Shown here in pieces: positions 16,178 to 24,397 of a DNA stretch of 64,000 nucleotides. The notes under the pieces were generated by a model that worked only from the letters and a program-made list of their open reading frames with translations, was not told where the DNA came from and did not search any database. Numbering within the stretch: the first letter of the stretch is position 1; every line of letters starts with the position of its first letter. Both the position numbers and the translations under genes were made by a program. This DNA comes from Acidobacteriota bacterium (GTDB lineage Bacteria > Acidobacteriota > Thermoanaerobaculia > UBA5066 > Gp7-AA6): assembly GCA_027307335.1 (NCBI GenBank), contig DAHUXD010000003.1:167740-231739 (forward strand), written 5' to 3'.

Positions 16178-18724
16178 ATGAGCCTGCGGTCCCTCTCCGC
16201 CACGGTCCTTCTCTGCCTCGCCGCCGTGCCGGCGGCCGAGGCGACGGTGCGCTGCGTCCAGCCGGTCCCGAGCGGCACCGGGTGCTGGGCGCCCGGAACC
16301 GCGTTCACGGATCTGCAGCCGGCGCTCGCCGCCTCGGGCTCGGGCGACGAGATCTGGGTCGCCGCGGCGACGTACAAGCCGACCGCGACCTCGGATCGGA
16401 CGATCAGCTTCGCGCTGAAGAACGGCGTCGGCGTCTACGGCGGCTTCGTCGGCAACGAGACGCAGCGCAGCCAGCGCAAACCCGAGGTCAACGTGACGAT
16501 CCTCTCCGGCGACATCGGAACGCCCGGTTCCGCCGCCGACAACAGCTACCACGTCGTCACGACGGACGCCTCCGTCACGTCGTCCGGGGTCCTCGACGGG
16601 TTCACGATCACGCTGGGCCAGGCCGACGGGAATCCCGCCTCCAACCAGGACCGCGGCGCGGGCGTCTGGGTCAACGGCGGCAGCCCGTCGCTCTCCCAGC
16701 TCGTCATCGCGTCGAACTTCGCGTCCGGGCAGGGCGCGGGCATCCGCGTCACGTCGGCGTCGCCGACGATCCTCAACTCGTCCTTTCTCACCAACTCCGT
16801 GAGCTTCGGCGGCGCCGGCGCAGGCCTCTACTCGGGCGGCGGCAGCACCGTGTATCTCCAGAACTGCGTGTTTCGCTCCAACCAGATCTCGGGCGCTTCG
16901 ACGGGCGGCGGCGGCATCGACACGTCCGGCAACACCACGCTCGTCAACTGCGTCGTCGCTCAGAACAGCCCCAACGGCATCCAGACGAACGTCGCGGGCG
17001 GCAACAACAACACGATCAAGGACTCGACGTTCACGGCCAACAGCCCGGGGTATGGCCTGGCGCTGTTCAACAGCACGGGCAACGTGGTGCAGAACTCGAT
17101 CTTCTGGGGCGACGCGTCGGGCGAGATCTTCAACGACGGGCTCTCGTCGTTTTCCGCGGAGTACTCGGACTTCCAGGGCGGCGGCGTCGCGGGAACGGGC
17201 AACATCGGCGCCGACCCGCTCTTTCTCTCTCCCCCGGCCGACCTGCGGCTCGGCCCCGGCTCGCCGGCCGTCGATGCCGGCAAGAACCTCGACGTGCCGG
17301 GCGGCGTGACCCTCGATCTCGCGGGGCTGCCGCGCTTCTTCGACGACCCGAGCGTCCCGGACACGGGCGCCGGAATCCCCCCGATCGTCGACATGGGCGC
17401 GTACGAGCGCATCCCGATCACGGTCACGGCGCCGGGCGACCTCACGGTCTGCGCGGGCGCTCCGGCGGTCTTCAGCGTCACGGCGACGGGCCAGCCGACC
17501 CTGACGTATCAGTGGCGCAAGAACGGCACCCCGTTGTCCGACGGCGGCTCGATCTCCGGCTCGACGACCGACACGCTGACCATCAACCCGACGGTGACCG
17601 GCGACTCGGGCACGTACGACGTCGTGGTCACCGACGGGTTCGGACAGAACCTCACGTCCGCCTCGGCGCAGCTGACCGTCAACGCGCGGCCGATGGCGGC
17701 CGCTTCCGGATCGGCCACCGTGTGCGCCGGCACCTCGACGCCGCTGTCGGGCTCGGGCGGCATCTCCTGCTCGTGGACGCCGGCGAGCGGCCTCGACGAC
17801 GCCTCGAGCTGCGCGCCGAACGCGACGCCGGGCATCACCACGGTCTACACGCTCACGGTCACCGCGGCGAACTCCTGTCCGTCGACGAACAACCCGACGG
17901 TCACGGTCACGGTCAATCCGGTGCCCCCGCTGCCCCAGATCGCCTCGCCGCTGTCCGTTCCCGTCGGGGCATCCGGAGCCTCCGCCAGCGCGCCGAACCA
18001 CACGGGCTCGACGTACCAGTGGACGCTCTCGGGCGGCACGATCACGGCCGGCCAGACGACCCATCAGATCGTGTTCGATGCGGGCTCGCCCGGTACGACC
18101 ATGGTGTGCACGGTCGTCGAGACGAATGCGGGATGCGCCTCGCCGATGGCGGCGAAGAACATCCAGGTGGACTTCCTCGACGTGCCGCCCTCGAACACGT
18201 TCCACGACTACGTCGACGCCGTCGCGCGCAACGGCGTCACGGCCGGCTGCGGCGGCGGGAACTACTGCGGCACCAACCAGGTCACCCGCGCGCAGATGGC
18301 GGTCTTCCTGCTGAAGGCCGAGCACGGCTCGACGTTCGTCCCGCCCTCGTGCGCCGGCATCTTCACCGACGTGGCCTGCCCCGGCGGCTTCGCCGTCGAC
18401 TGGATCGAGCAGCTCTTCAACGAGGGGATCACCGGCGGATGCGGCACCGGCACTTACTGCCCCAGCGCCCCCGTCCGGCGCGACCAGATGTCCGTCTTCC
18501 TGCTGAAGACTTCTCAGGGATCCTCCTACGTCCCGCCGCCGGCGACCGGCACGGTCTTCGCCGACGTTCCGGTGTCGGCGTTCGCGGCCGCCTGGATCGA
18601 GGACCTCTATGCGCGCAACGTCACCGGAGGCTGCCTCACCAATCCGCTGCGCTACTGCCCGACCAACACGAACAACCGGCAACAGATGGCGGTGTTCCTC
18701 ACGAAGATGTTCGGGTTGCAGTAG
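16178..18724 (+). CDS. Secreted beta-helix/Ig-like protein with C-terminal SLH-like triple repeat
   Basis: Exported 848-aa surface protein. ATG 16178 has AAGGAG seven bases upstream; the longer in-frame start at 16148 lacks one. It has a signal peptide (1-22, ending AAEA) and a pectin-lyase-like beta-helix (about 40-400, with FTDLQPALAAS, GVYGGFVGNE and a late DPLFLSPPADLRLGPGSPAVDAG closing motif). An Ig-like domain follows (about 415-505, TYQWRKNGTPLSDGG ... DSGTYDVVVTDGFG), with further short beta domains. Three SLH-like repeats run from residue ~665 (FLDVPPSNTFHDYVDAVARN) to the C-terminus TKMFGLQ. The closing motif is typical of parallel beta-helix choice-of-anchor proteins. Ligand unknown; adhesion or polysaccharide binding are possible. 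First of three consecutive plus-strand SLH genes. Confidence 0.87.
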   Translation: MSLRSLSATVLLCLAAVPAAEATVRCVQPVPSGTGCWAPGTAFTDLQPALAASGSGDEIWVAAATYKPTATSDRTISFALKNGVGVYGGFVGNETQRSQRKPEVNVTILSGDIGTPGSAADNSYHVVTTDASVTSSGVLDGFTITLGQADGNPASNQDRGAGVWVNGGSPSLSQLVIASNFASGQGAGIRVTSASPTILNSSFLTNSVSFGGAGAGLYSGGGSTVYLQNCVFRSNQISGASTGGGGIDTSGNTTLVNCVVAQNSPNGIQTNVAGGNNNTIKDSTFTANSPGYGLALFNSTGNVVQNSIFWGDASGEIFNDGLSSFSAEYSDFQGGGVAGTGNIGADPLFLSPPADLRLGPGSPAVDAGKNLDVPGGVTLDLAGLPRFFDDPSVPDTGAGIPPIVDMGAYERIPITVTAPGDLTVCAGAPAVFSVTATGQPTLTYQWRKNGTPLSDGGSISGSTTDTLTINPTVTGDSGTYDVVVTDGFGQNLTSASAQLTVNARPMAAASGSATVCAGTSTPLSGSGGISCSWTPASGLDDASSCAPNATPGITTVYTLTVTAANSCPSTNNPTVTVTVNPVPPLPQIASPLSVPVGASGASASAPNHTGSTYQWTLSGGTITAGQTTHQIVFDAGSPGTTMVCTVVETNAGCASPMAAKNIQVDFLDVPPSNTFHDYVDAVARNGVTAGCGGGNYCGTNQVTRAQMAVFLLKAEHGSTFVPPSCAGIFTDVACPGGFAVDWIEQLFNEGITGGCGTGTYCPSAPVRRDQMSVFLLKTSQGSSYVPPPATGTVFADVPVSAFAAAWIEDLYARNVTGGCLTNPLRYCPTNTNNRQQMAVFLTKMFGLQ
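18696..18724 (+). repeat. 29-bp direct repeat, copy 1 (3' end of SLH gene)
   Basis: These 29 bases, ending with the TAG stop, are repeated exactly at 18834-18862. They encode the terminal LTKMFGLQ-stop. Confidence 0.9.
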
Positions 18725-18833
18725 GAGCCGTCCGGTCCGCTGGCTTCATTCGAGTAAACGCCGAGCGACGCGGCCTGCCGTCCGCGCCGGCTCGACGTTG
18801 CCTACTGCCGGGGGTCTTCCTCTGGTGGTCGGC

Positions 18834-18862
18834 TCCTCACGAAGATGTTCGGGTTGCAGTAG
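18834..18862 (+). repeat. 29-bp direct repeat, copy 2 (orphan SLH gene 3' end)
   Basis: Exact second copy of the SLH gene 3' end, stop included, 138 bp downstream of the first. It has no open frame of its own, so it looks like a scar of recombination between SLH genes. Confidence 0.9.
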
Positions 18863-18893
18863 CGGCTCGGTCTGCCCTCTCGGTTCGAGAACG

Positions 18894-18921
18894 ACGCCGG
18901 CGAGCGCCGGCGTTCTTCTTT
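18894..18921 (+). terminator. Probable rho-independent terminator after SLH gene
   Basis: Perfect 9-bp stem ACGCCGGCG/CGCCGGCGT with a 2-nt loop, followed by TCTTCTTT. It sits 32 bp after the orphan second copy of the SLH 3' end and before the protease gene. Confidence 0.65.
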
Positions 18922-18972
18922 GGGGCAATCGGGGCATAATCGCCCGACTCCCCCGATAAGGAGACGACATCC

Positions 18973-21582
18973 ATGCGGTCGCGCCCCGGGTTGCCCCTGT
19001 CGCTCGCCCTCGGCCTCGTCCTCGCCGCCGTCACGGCCGTCGCATCCGAATCGCATCCGAAGGTCGATCCCTGGGTCCTCGACACCGCGGCGCGCGGCGA
19101 CACGGAGTTCCTCGTGATGCTGCGCGAGCAGGCGGATCTCCGCGGCGCGAAGGCGCTGCGGACGAAGACCGAGAAGGGCGCCTTCGTCGCCGACGCGCTC
19201 GCTGCCGTCGCCGCCCGTTCCCAGGCGCCGATCCTCCGTCTCCTCGAGGCGCGCGGCACGCCGCACCGCGCGTACTGGGTCGCGAACGCGATCTGGGTGC
19301 GCGGGGGTCTCGCCCTCGTCGAGGAGCTCGCTTCGCGGGACGACGTCGTGCGGGTCGATGCCAATCCGGAAGTTCGCCTGAGCCTTCCTCCCGCCCCCAC
19401 CGGTCCGGCGCAGCCCGACGCCATCGAGTGGAACGTCTCGCAGGTGCATGCGCCCCAGATGTGGGCCCTCGGCTACAACGGCTCCGGAGTCGTCGTCTCC
19501 GGCGGGGACACCGGCTATCAGTGGGACCATCCGGCGTTGAAGCCGCACTACCGCGGCTGGAACGGCTCGGTCGCCGACCACAATTACAACTGGCACGACG
19601 CCATTCACGACTCCAGCAATCCCTGCGGCGCCGATTCGCCGTTTCCCTGCGACGACTTCGGCCACGGAACCCACACCATGGGCACCATGGCGGGCAGCGA
19701 CGGCGGGGCGAACCAGATCGGCGTGGCGCCGGGAGCCAAATGGATCGGCTGCCGCAACATGGAAAACGGCAACGGAACGCCGGCGCGCTACACGGAGTGC
19801 TTCCAGTGGTTCATCGCGCCGACGGACCTCTCCGGCCAGAACCCGGACCCCACCAAGGCGCCCGACGTGATCAACAACTCGTGGACGTGCCCGAGCTCCG
19901 AGGGTTGCACGGACCCGACGATCCTCCAGTCGGTCGTCGAGAGCGTGAGGGCTGCCGGCATCGAGGTCGTCGCCTCGGCGGGCAACAGCGGGCCGGCCTG
20001 CAGCACCGTCTCCGACCCGCCCGCCATCTATGCGGCCGCCTTCAGCGTCGGCGCGACCGACTCGTCCGACAACATCGCGGATTTCTCGAGCCGCGGTCCC
20101 GTGACGTCCGACGGCAGCGGCCGCCTGAAACCCGACATCTCGGGTCCGGGCGTCAACGTGCGCTCCTCGGTGCCGACCAACTCCTACGAGGCGCTGAGCG
20201 GCACGAGCATGGCGGGACCCCACGTCGTCGGTGTGTCGGCCCTCGCGATGTCGGCGCTCCCCGGACTCGTCGGCGACCCGGACGGCATCGAGGCGCTGCT
20301 GACCACGACGGCCCTCGCCCGCACGACCTCCGAGAGCTGCGGCGGCGTGCCGGGCGACACGATCCCCAACAACACCTACGGCTGGGGCCGCGCCGACGCG
20401 CTCTCGACGATCACGGGAGACGTCGCCGTCACCCAGACCGCCTCGCCCGATCCGAGCCTCGTCGGCGTTCCGGTGACCTACACGATCACGGTCACGAACC
20501 TCGGGCCCGGCATCCAGCCCGACGTCGCTGCGTCGGAAGGGCTGACGATCTCCGCCACCGTCGACTCCGCGACGCCGAGCCAGGGATCCTGCACGCTCCT
20601 CTCGCACGGAGCGAGCTGCGACCTCGGGGCGATGGCGACCGGCGCCGTGGCCACGGTCACGATCGTCGCCACCCCGACCGCCGTCGGCACGCTCACGAGC
20701 AACGCGCTCGCGTCGCCGAAGGGACCCGATCCGAACCCCGGCAACGACGCGGCGCCGATCCAGACCTCGGTGGCGGCCTGTCCCTTTCCCGCGCCGGCGA
20801 TCTCCGTCGCGGTCTCCGTCCCGTCCGCGACCGGAAGCCTGACCGCGACCTCGTCCTCGGGCCCGGGCCACACCGACACGTGGACGCTCACGGGCGGATC
20901 GGTCGACACGGGACAGGGGACCAGCGCGATCTCGTTCACGTCGGGAGCTCCCGGCACGACGATGCGGCTCCAGCTCGTGGATTCGCTGTCCGGCTGCGAG
21001 GTTCCGGCGCCCGACGCGCTCGTCTCGGTCGACTTCCTCGACGTGCCGCCGGCGCAGATCTTCCACGACTTCGTCAACACCGTCGCGCGCAACGGAATCA
21101 CGGCGGGATGCGGCGGCGGGAACTACTGTCCCGACGCCTCGGTCACGCGCGCCCAGATGGCCGTCTTCCTCCTCAAGAGCGAGCACGGCGCCGCGTATGC
21201 GCCGCCCGCGTGCGCCGGCGTCTTCGCCGACGTCCCGTGCCCGGCCGGATTCGCGGTCGACTGGATCGAGCAGCTGTATGCCGAGGGCGTCACCTCCGGT
21301 TGCGGCGGCGGCAACTACTGTCCCGATGCCCCGGTGACCCGCGCGCAGATGGCCGTCTTCCTGCTGAAAACCCTGCTCGGCGCCTCCTACGTGCCGCCCG
21401 CCGCCACCGGCGTGTTCGGCGACGTGCCGCCGGGCTCCTTCGCGGCCGACTGGATCGAGGACCTCCATGCCCGCGGAGTCACGGGCGGCTGCCAGGCGTC
21501 CCCGCTCCTCTACTGCCCCAACAACCCGAACACCCGCGGGCAGATGGGTGTCTTCCTCACGAAGACGTTCGGACTGCAATAG
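18973..21582 (+). CDS. Secreted subtilisin-like serine protease (S8) with C-terminal SLH-like triple repeat
   Basis: Surface-bound endopeptidase, 869 aa; AAGGAG lies nine bases before the ATG. Signal peptide 1-24, then an I9-type prodomain (EFLVMLREQADLRGAK to about 140). The S8 domain has its triad as D179 (SGGDTGYQ), H231 (FGHGTHTMG) and S412 (SGTSMAGPHV), with oxyanion N338 (ASAGNSG). A DUF11-like beta domain follows (QTASPDPSLVGVPVTYTITV), then another beta domain. SLH-like repeats run from ~686 (FLDVPPAQIFHDFVNTV) to TKTFGLQ. All catalytic residues are present, so an active protease is expected. The SLH module suggests it stays cell-associated. Confidence 0.95.
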   Translation: MRSRPGLPLSLALGLVLAAVTAVASESHPKVDPWVLDTAARGDTEFLVMLREQADLRGAKALRTKTEKGAFVADALAAVAARSQAPILRLLEARGTPHRAYWVANAIWVRGGLALVEELASRDDVVRVDANPEVRLSLPPAPTGPAQPDAIEWNVSQVHAPQMWALGYNGSGVVVSGGDTGYQWDHPALKPHYRGWNGSVADHNYNWHDAIHDSSNPCGADSPFPCDDFGHGTHTMGTMAGSDGGANQIGVAPGAKWIGCRNMENGNGTPARYTECFQWFIAPTDLSGQNPDPTKAPDVINNSWTCPSSEGCTDPTILQSVVESVRAAGIEVVASAGNSGPACSTVSDPPAIYAAAFSVGATDSSDNIADFSSRGPVTSDGSGRLKPDISGPGVNVRSSVPTNSYEALSGTSMAGPHVVGVSALAMSALPGLVGDPDGIEALLTTTALARTTSESCGGVPGDTIPNNTYGWGRADALSTITGDVAVTQTASPDPSLVGVPVTYTITVTNLGPGIQPDVAASEGLTISATVDSATPSQGSCTLLSHGASCDLGAMATGAVATVTIVATPTAVGTLTSNALASPKGPDPNPGNDAAPIQTSVAACPFPAPAISVAVSVPSATGSLTATSSSGPGHTDTWTLTGGSVDTGQGTSAISFTSGAPGTTMRLQLVDSLSGCEVPAPDALVSVDFLDVPPAQIFHDFVNTVARNGITAGCGGGNYCPDASVTRAQMAVFLLKSEHGAAYAPPACAGVFADVPCPAGFAVDWIEQLYAEGVTSGCGGGNYCPDAPVTRAQMAVFLLKTLLGASYVPPAATGVFGDVPPGSFAADWIEDLHARGVTGGCQASPLLYCPNNPNTRGQMGVFLTKTFGLQ

Positions 21583-21662
21583 ACCGTCGGCTCGCTGGCC
21601 CCATCTGGGTCTGAAATCTGCCCCCTGAATCCCGCGCCCCGAAGGTGTACGATGAGGCCTCG

Positions 21663-22118
21663 ATGACGAAGAGCCTCCGCGCGGTCGCGCTTTCCGTCGG
21701 CCTGGTCCTCACGGGTTCGGTGCTCTGCGCCCAGACGCCGGCGTTCGGACCGAAGCTCCAGCCTCTCTGCGTCGCGGACGAGCACACGCTGTGCCTCGAC
21801 TCGGGCCGCTTCTCCGTCACCGCCGATTATCGGCAGACGCCGGAGGGTCCCTCGGTCCCGGCGACCGCCGTGACGCTGACCGACGCCACCGGGTACTTCT
21901 GGTTCTTCGATTCCTCGAACGTCGAGCTGATCGTGAAGGTCTTGAACGGTTGCGCCATCAACAGCCACTACTGGGTGTTCGCCGCCGGGCTCACGAACGT
22001 GGGCGTGCACATGACCGTCACCGACTTGCGGACGGGGATGCAGCAGCCCTACGACAACCCCGTCGGCACTCCCTTCGCCCCCATCCAGGACACGACCGCG
22101 TTCGCGACCTGCCCGTAA
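21663..22118 (+). CDS. Small secreted protein with an undescribed GYFWFF domain
   Basis: A 151-aa exported protein. ATG 21663 (MTKSLRAVALSVGL) follows GATGAGG; the in-frame GTG at 21645 has no ribosome site. Signal peptide to about residue 23 (SVLCA). The mature part is one domain: CLDSGRFSVTADYRQ, TDATGYFWFFDSSNVELIVK, INSHYWVFAAGLTNVGV, MTVTDLRTGMQQPYDNP, PIQDTTAF. The same sequence plan occurs twice in the 32241-34622 gene, so this is a genuine repeated domain, predicted to be all-beta with invariant aromatics. I cannot assign a known family. It lies between the SLH protease and the SLH GH44 enzyme, which suggests a surface role. Confidence 0.8.
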   Translation: MTKSLRAVALSVGLVLTGSVLCAQTPAFGPKLQPLCVADEHTLCLDSGRFSVTADYRQTPEGPSVPATAVTLTDATGYFWFFDSSNVELIVKVLNGCAINSHYWVFAAGLTNVGVHMTVTDLRTGMQQPYDNPVGTPFAPIQDTTAFATCP

Positions 22119-22189
22119 GCTCGATCCCTGTGAGCCGGGTCACCGGCGATCGCGCACCCGTCCGCTAGCGTTGGGGCTCTGCGGCCCCC

Positions 22190-24355
22190 ATGCTGACCGA
22201 GCTCGCTCCTCTTCTCCTCGCCCTCGTCCTTCAGGCGCCCGCGGTGACCGTGAGCGTCGCGGTGGATCCCTCCGCCAACCGCCACGCGATCAGTCCGCTG
22301 ATCTACGGCGTCAGCTTCGGCGACGACGCGCAGGCCGCGGCGCTCCACTGGCCCTCGCGGCGCTGGGGCGGCAACTCGACGACGCGCTACTCGTGGCAGG
22401 ACGACATCGCGAACCACGCGAGCGACTGGTTCTTCTACAACATCGAGTCGCAGCCCGACCCGGGAACGCTCCCCGACGGCTCGACCGCCGACCTCTTCGT
22501 CGACGCGACGAAGGCCGCGGGGGGCGAGACCGTGCTCACCGTGCCGATCATCGGCTGGACGCCGACCGACCGCGTGCGCCGCTGGGGCTTCTCGGTCGCG
22601 AAGTACGGCGCGCAGCAGCAGACCGAGTGCACGGTCACGGGCTACCCGTCGTGGTGCCAGCCGGACGCGGGCAACGGCCTTCACACGGACGGCTCGCCGA
22701 TCACGGGCAACGATCCCCACGACACCTCGCGCGAGATCGGCCCCGACTTCGTGACCGGGTGGATGCAGCACCTCGAGGGCCGCGTCGGCGCCGCCGGCTC
22801 CGGCGGCGTGCGCTTCTTCGCCCTCGACAACGAGCCGGACCTCTGGAACTCGACGCACCGCGACGTCCATCCGGCGCCGCTCTCCTACGACGAGATCTGG
22901 CAGCGCACCGTCGACTACGCCTCGGCCATCAAGACGCAGGACCCGAACGCGCTCGTGCTCGGCCCGGTGCCGTGGGGCTGGTGCGCATACTTCTGGTCCG
23001 CGCTCGACGGCTGCGGAGACGGCGGTCCCGACCTCGCGGCGCACGGCGGCGTGCACTACCTCGAGTGGTACCTGCAGCAGGCGCACGATCACGAGACGGC
23101 GAACGGCGTTCGGCTCGTGGACTATCTCGACATTCACTACTACCCGCAGGCGAACGGCGTCGCGCTCACCGACGACGAGAGCGTCGCGGCGCTGCGGCTT
23201 CGGACGCTCAAGAGCCTGTACGATCCGGATTACATCGACGAGTCCTGGATCGGCACGTGCTGCGGCCCGACCGCGGTGAACCTCATCCCGCGGATGAAGG
23301 GCTGGATCGCGGCGCGCTATCCCGGAACGAAGCTCGCGATCTCCGAATACAACTGGGGCGGCGACACCGGCATCAGCTCGGCGCTCGCCCAGGCCGAGGT
23401 GCTCGCGATCTTCGGACGCGAGGGCGTCGACCTCGCGACGCGGTGGGTCGCTCCCGACCCCGGCAGCCGCGTCGAGGACGCGTTCCGCCTCTACCTCGAC
23501 TACGACGGCGCGGGAGCGGCGGTCTCCGGCGACAGCGTGGAGGCGGTCAGCGACAACGTCGACGACGTGGGCGCCTACGCGGTCGCCGGCGCGGGCACGC
23601 GCCTCTTCCTCCTTCTCTTCAACAAGGCCACCGGCGACCGCGACGCGGCCGTGGCGCTGCCGGCGCCCCTCCACTGGCGCGCGCGCCTGTGGCGCTTCGA
23701 CGGCGCGAATTCCCTCGGCGGCGCCGGCGCCGTCGAGCCCGCGGCCGGCGCGTTGACGCTCCCCCTGCCGGCGCGCTCGGCGACGCTCGCGGCGACCCTC
23801 CTCGACTTCGGCGACGTTCCCCTCGCGCATCCGTTCTACGACTTCGTGATGACGATCGCGGACGACGGCGTGACGGCCGGCTGCAGCGGCGGGAACTACT
23901 GCCCCGACGCGCCCGCCACGCGCGCGCAGATGGCGGTGTTCCTCCTCAAGAGCCGGTATGGCGCGTCCTACGCGCCTCCGCCGGCGACCGGGACCGTCTT
24001 CGCCGACGTCCCCGCGGGCTCGTTCGCGGCCGACTGGATCGAGGACCTCGCCGGGCTCGGCGTCACGGGAGGCTGCGGCGGCGCGAATTATTGTCCCGGC
24101 GCGCCGGTCACTCGGGCGCAGATGGCCGTCTTCCTGCTGAAGACGCTGCTCGGCGCCTCGTACGTGCCACCCGCCGCGACGGGCATCTTCGGCGACGTGC
24201 CCGTGGGCGCGTTCGCGGCCGACTGGATCGAGGACCTCTACGGACGCGGCATCACGGGCGGCTGCCAGGCGTCCCCGCTCCTCTACTGCCCGGACAACCC
24301 CAATACCCGCGGCCAGATGGGTGTTTTTCTCACGAAGACGTTCGGACTGCCGTAG
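22190..24355 (+). CDS. Glycoside hydrolase family 44-type endoglucanase with C-terminal SLH-like triple repeat
   Basis: Predicted secreted beta-glucanase/xyloglucanase of 721 aa. A short hydrophobic leader (LAPLLLALVLQAP) is followed by a GH44 domain starting ANRHAISPLIYGVSFG, with RRWGGNSTTRYSW. Retaining-type glutamates are visible: the acid/base E215 in FFALDNEPDLW and the nucleophile E386 in LAISEYNWGG. DYLDIHYYPQ is a further GH44 hallmark. A C-terminal GH44 beta-domain follows, then three SLH-like repeats (from about 543, FGDVPLAHPFYDFV) ending TKTFGLP. Both catalytic residues are intact. It is the third plus-strand SLH gene in the run and is convergent with the amidohydrolase gene. Confidence 0.92.
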   Translation: MLTELAPLLLALVLQAPAVTVSVAVDPSANRHAISPLIYGVSFGDDAQAAALHWPSRRWGGNSTTRYSWQDDIANHASDWFFYNIESQPDPGTLPDGSTADLFVDATKAAGGETVLTVPIIGWTPTDRVRRWGFSVAKYGAQQQTECTVTGYPSWCQPDAGNGLHTDGSPITGNDPHDTSREIGPDFVTGWMQHLEGRVGAAGSGGVRFFALDNEPDLWNSTHRDVHPAPLSYDEIWQRTVDYASAIKTQDPNALVLGPVPWGWCAYFWSALDGCGDGGPDLAAHGGVHYLEWYLQQAHDHETANGVRLVDYLDIHYYPQANGVALTDDESVAALRLRTLKSLYDPDYIDESWIGTCCGPTAVNLIPRMKGWIAARYPGTKLAISEYNWGGDTGISSALAQAEVLAIFGREGVDLATRWVAPDPGSRVEDAFRLYLDYDGAGAAVSGDSVEAVSDNVDDVGAYAVAGAGTRLFLLLFNKATGDRDAAVALPAPLHWRARLWRFDGANSLGGAGAVEPAAGALTLPLPARSATLAATLLDFGDVPLAHPFYDFVMTIADDGVTAGCSGGNYCPDAPATRAQMAVFLLKSRYGASYAPPPATGTVFADVPAGSFAADWIEDLAGLGVTGGCGGANYCPGAPVTRAQMAVFLLKTLLGASYVPPAATGIFGDVPVGAFAADWIEDLYGRGITGGCQASPLLYCPDNPNTRGQMGVFLTKTFGLP

Positions 24356-24397
24356 ATCGGCCGGCCCGCTGGCCTGATCCGAGTTTGCGACCGGAGG

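Noticed and set aside
16028-18682. 884-codon minus-strand frame opposite the SLH/Ig gene
   Set aside because: Shadow of a gene with a clear signal peptide, domains and ribosome site on the plus strand.
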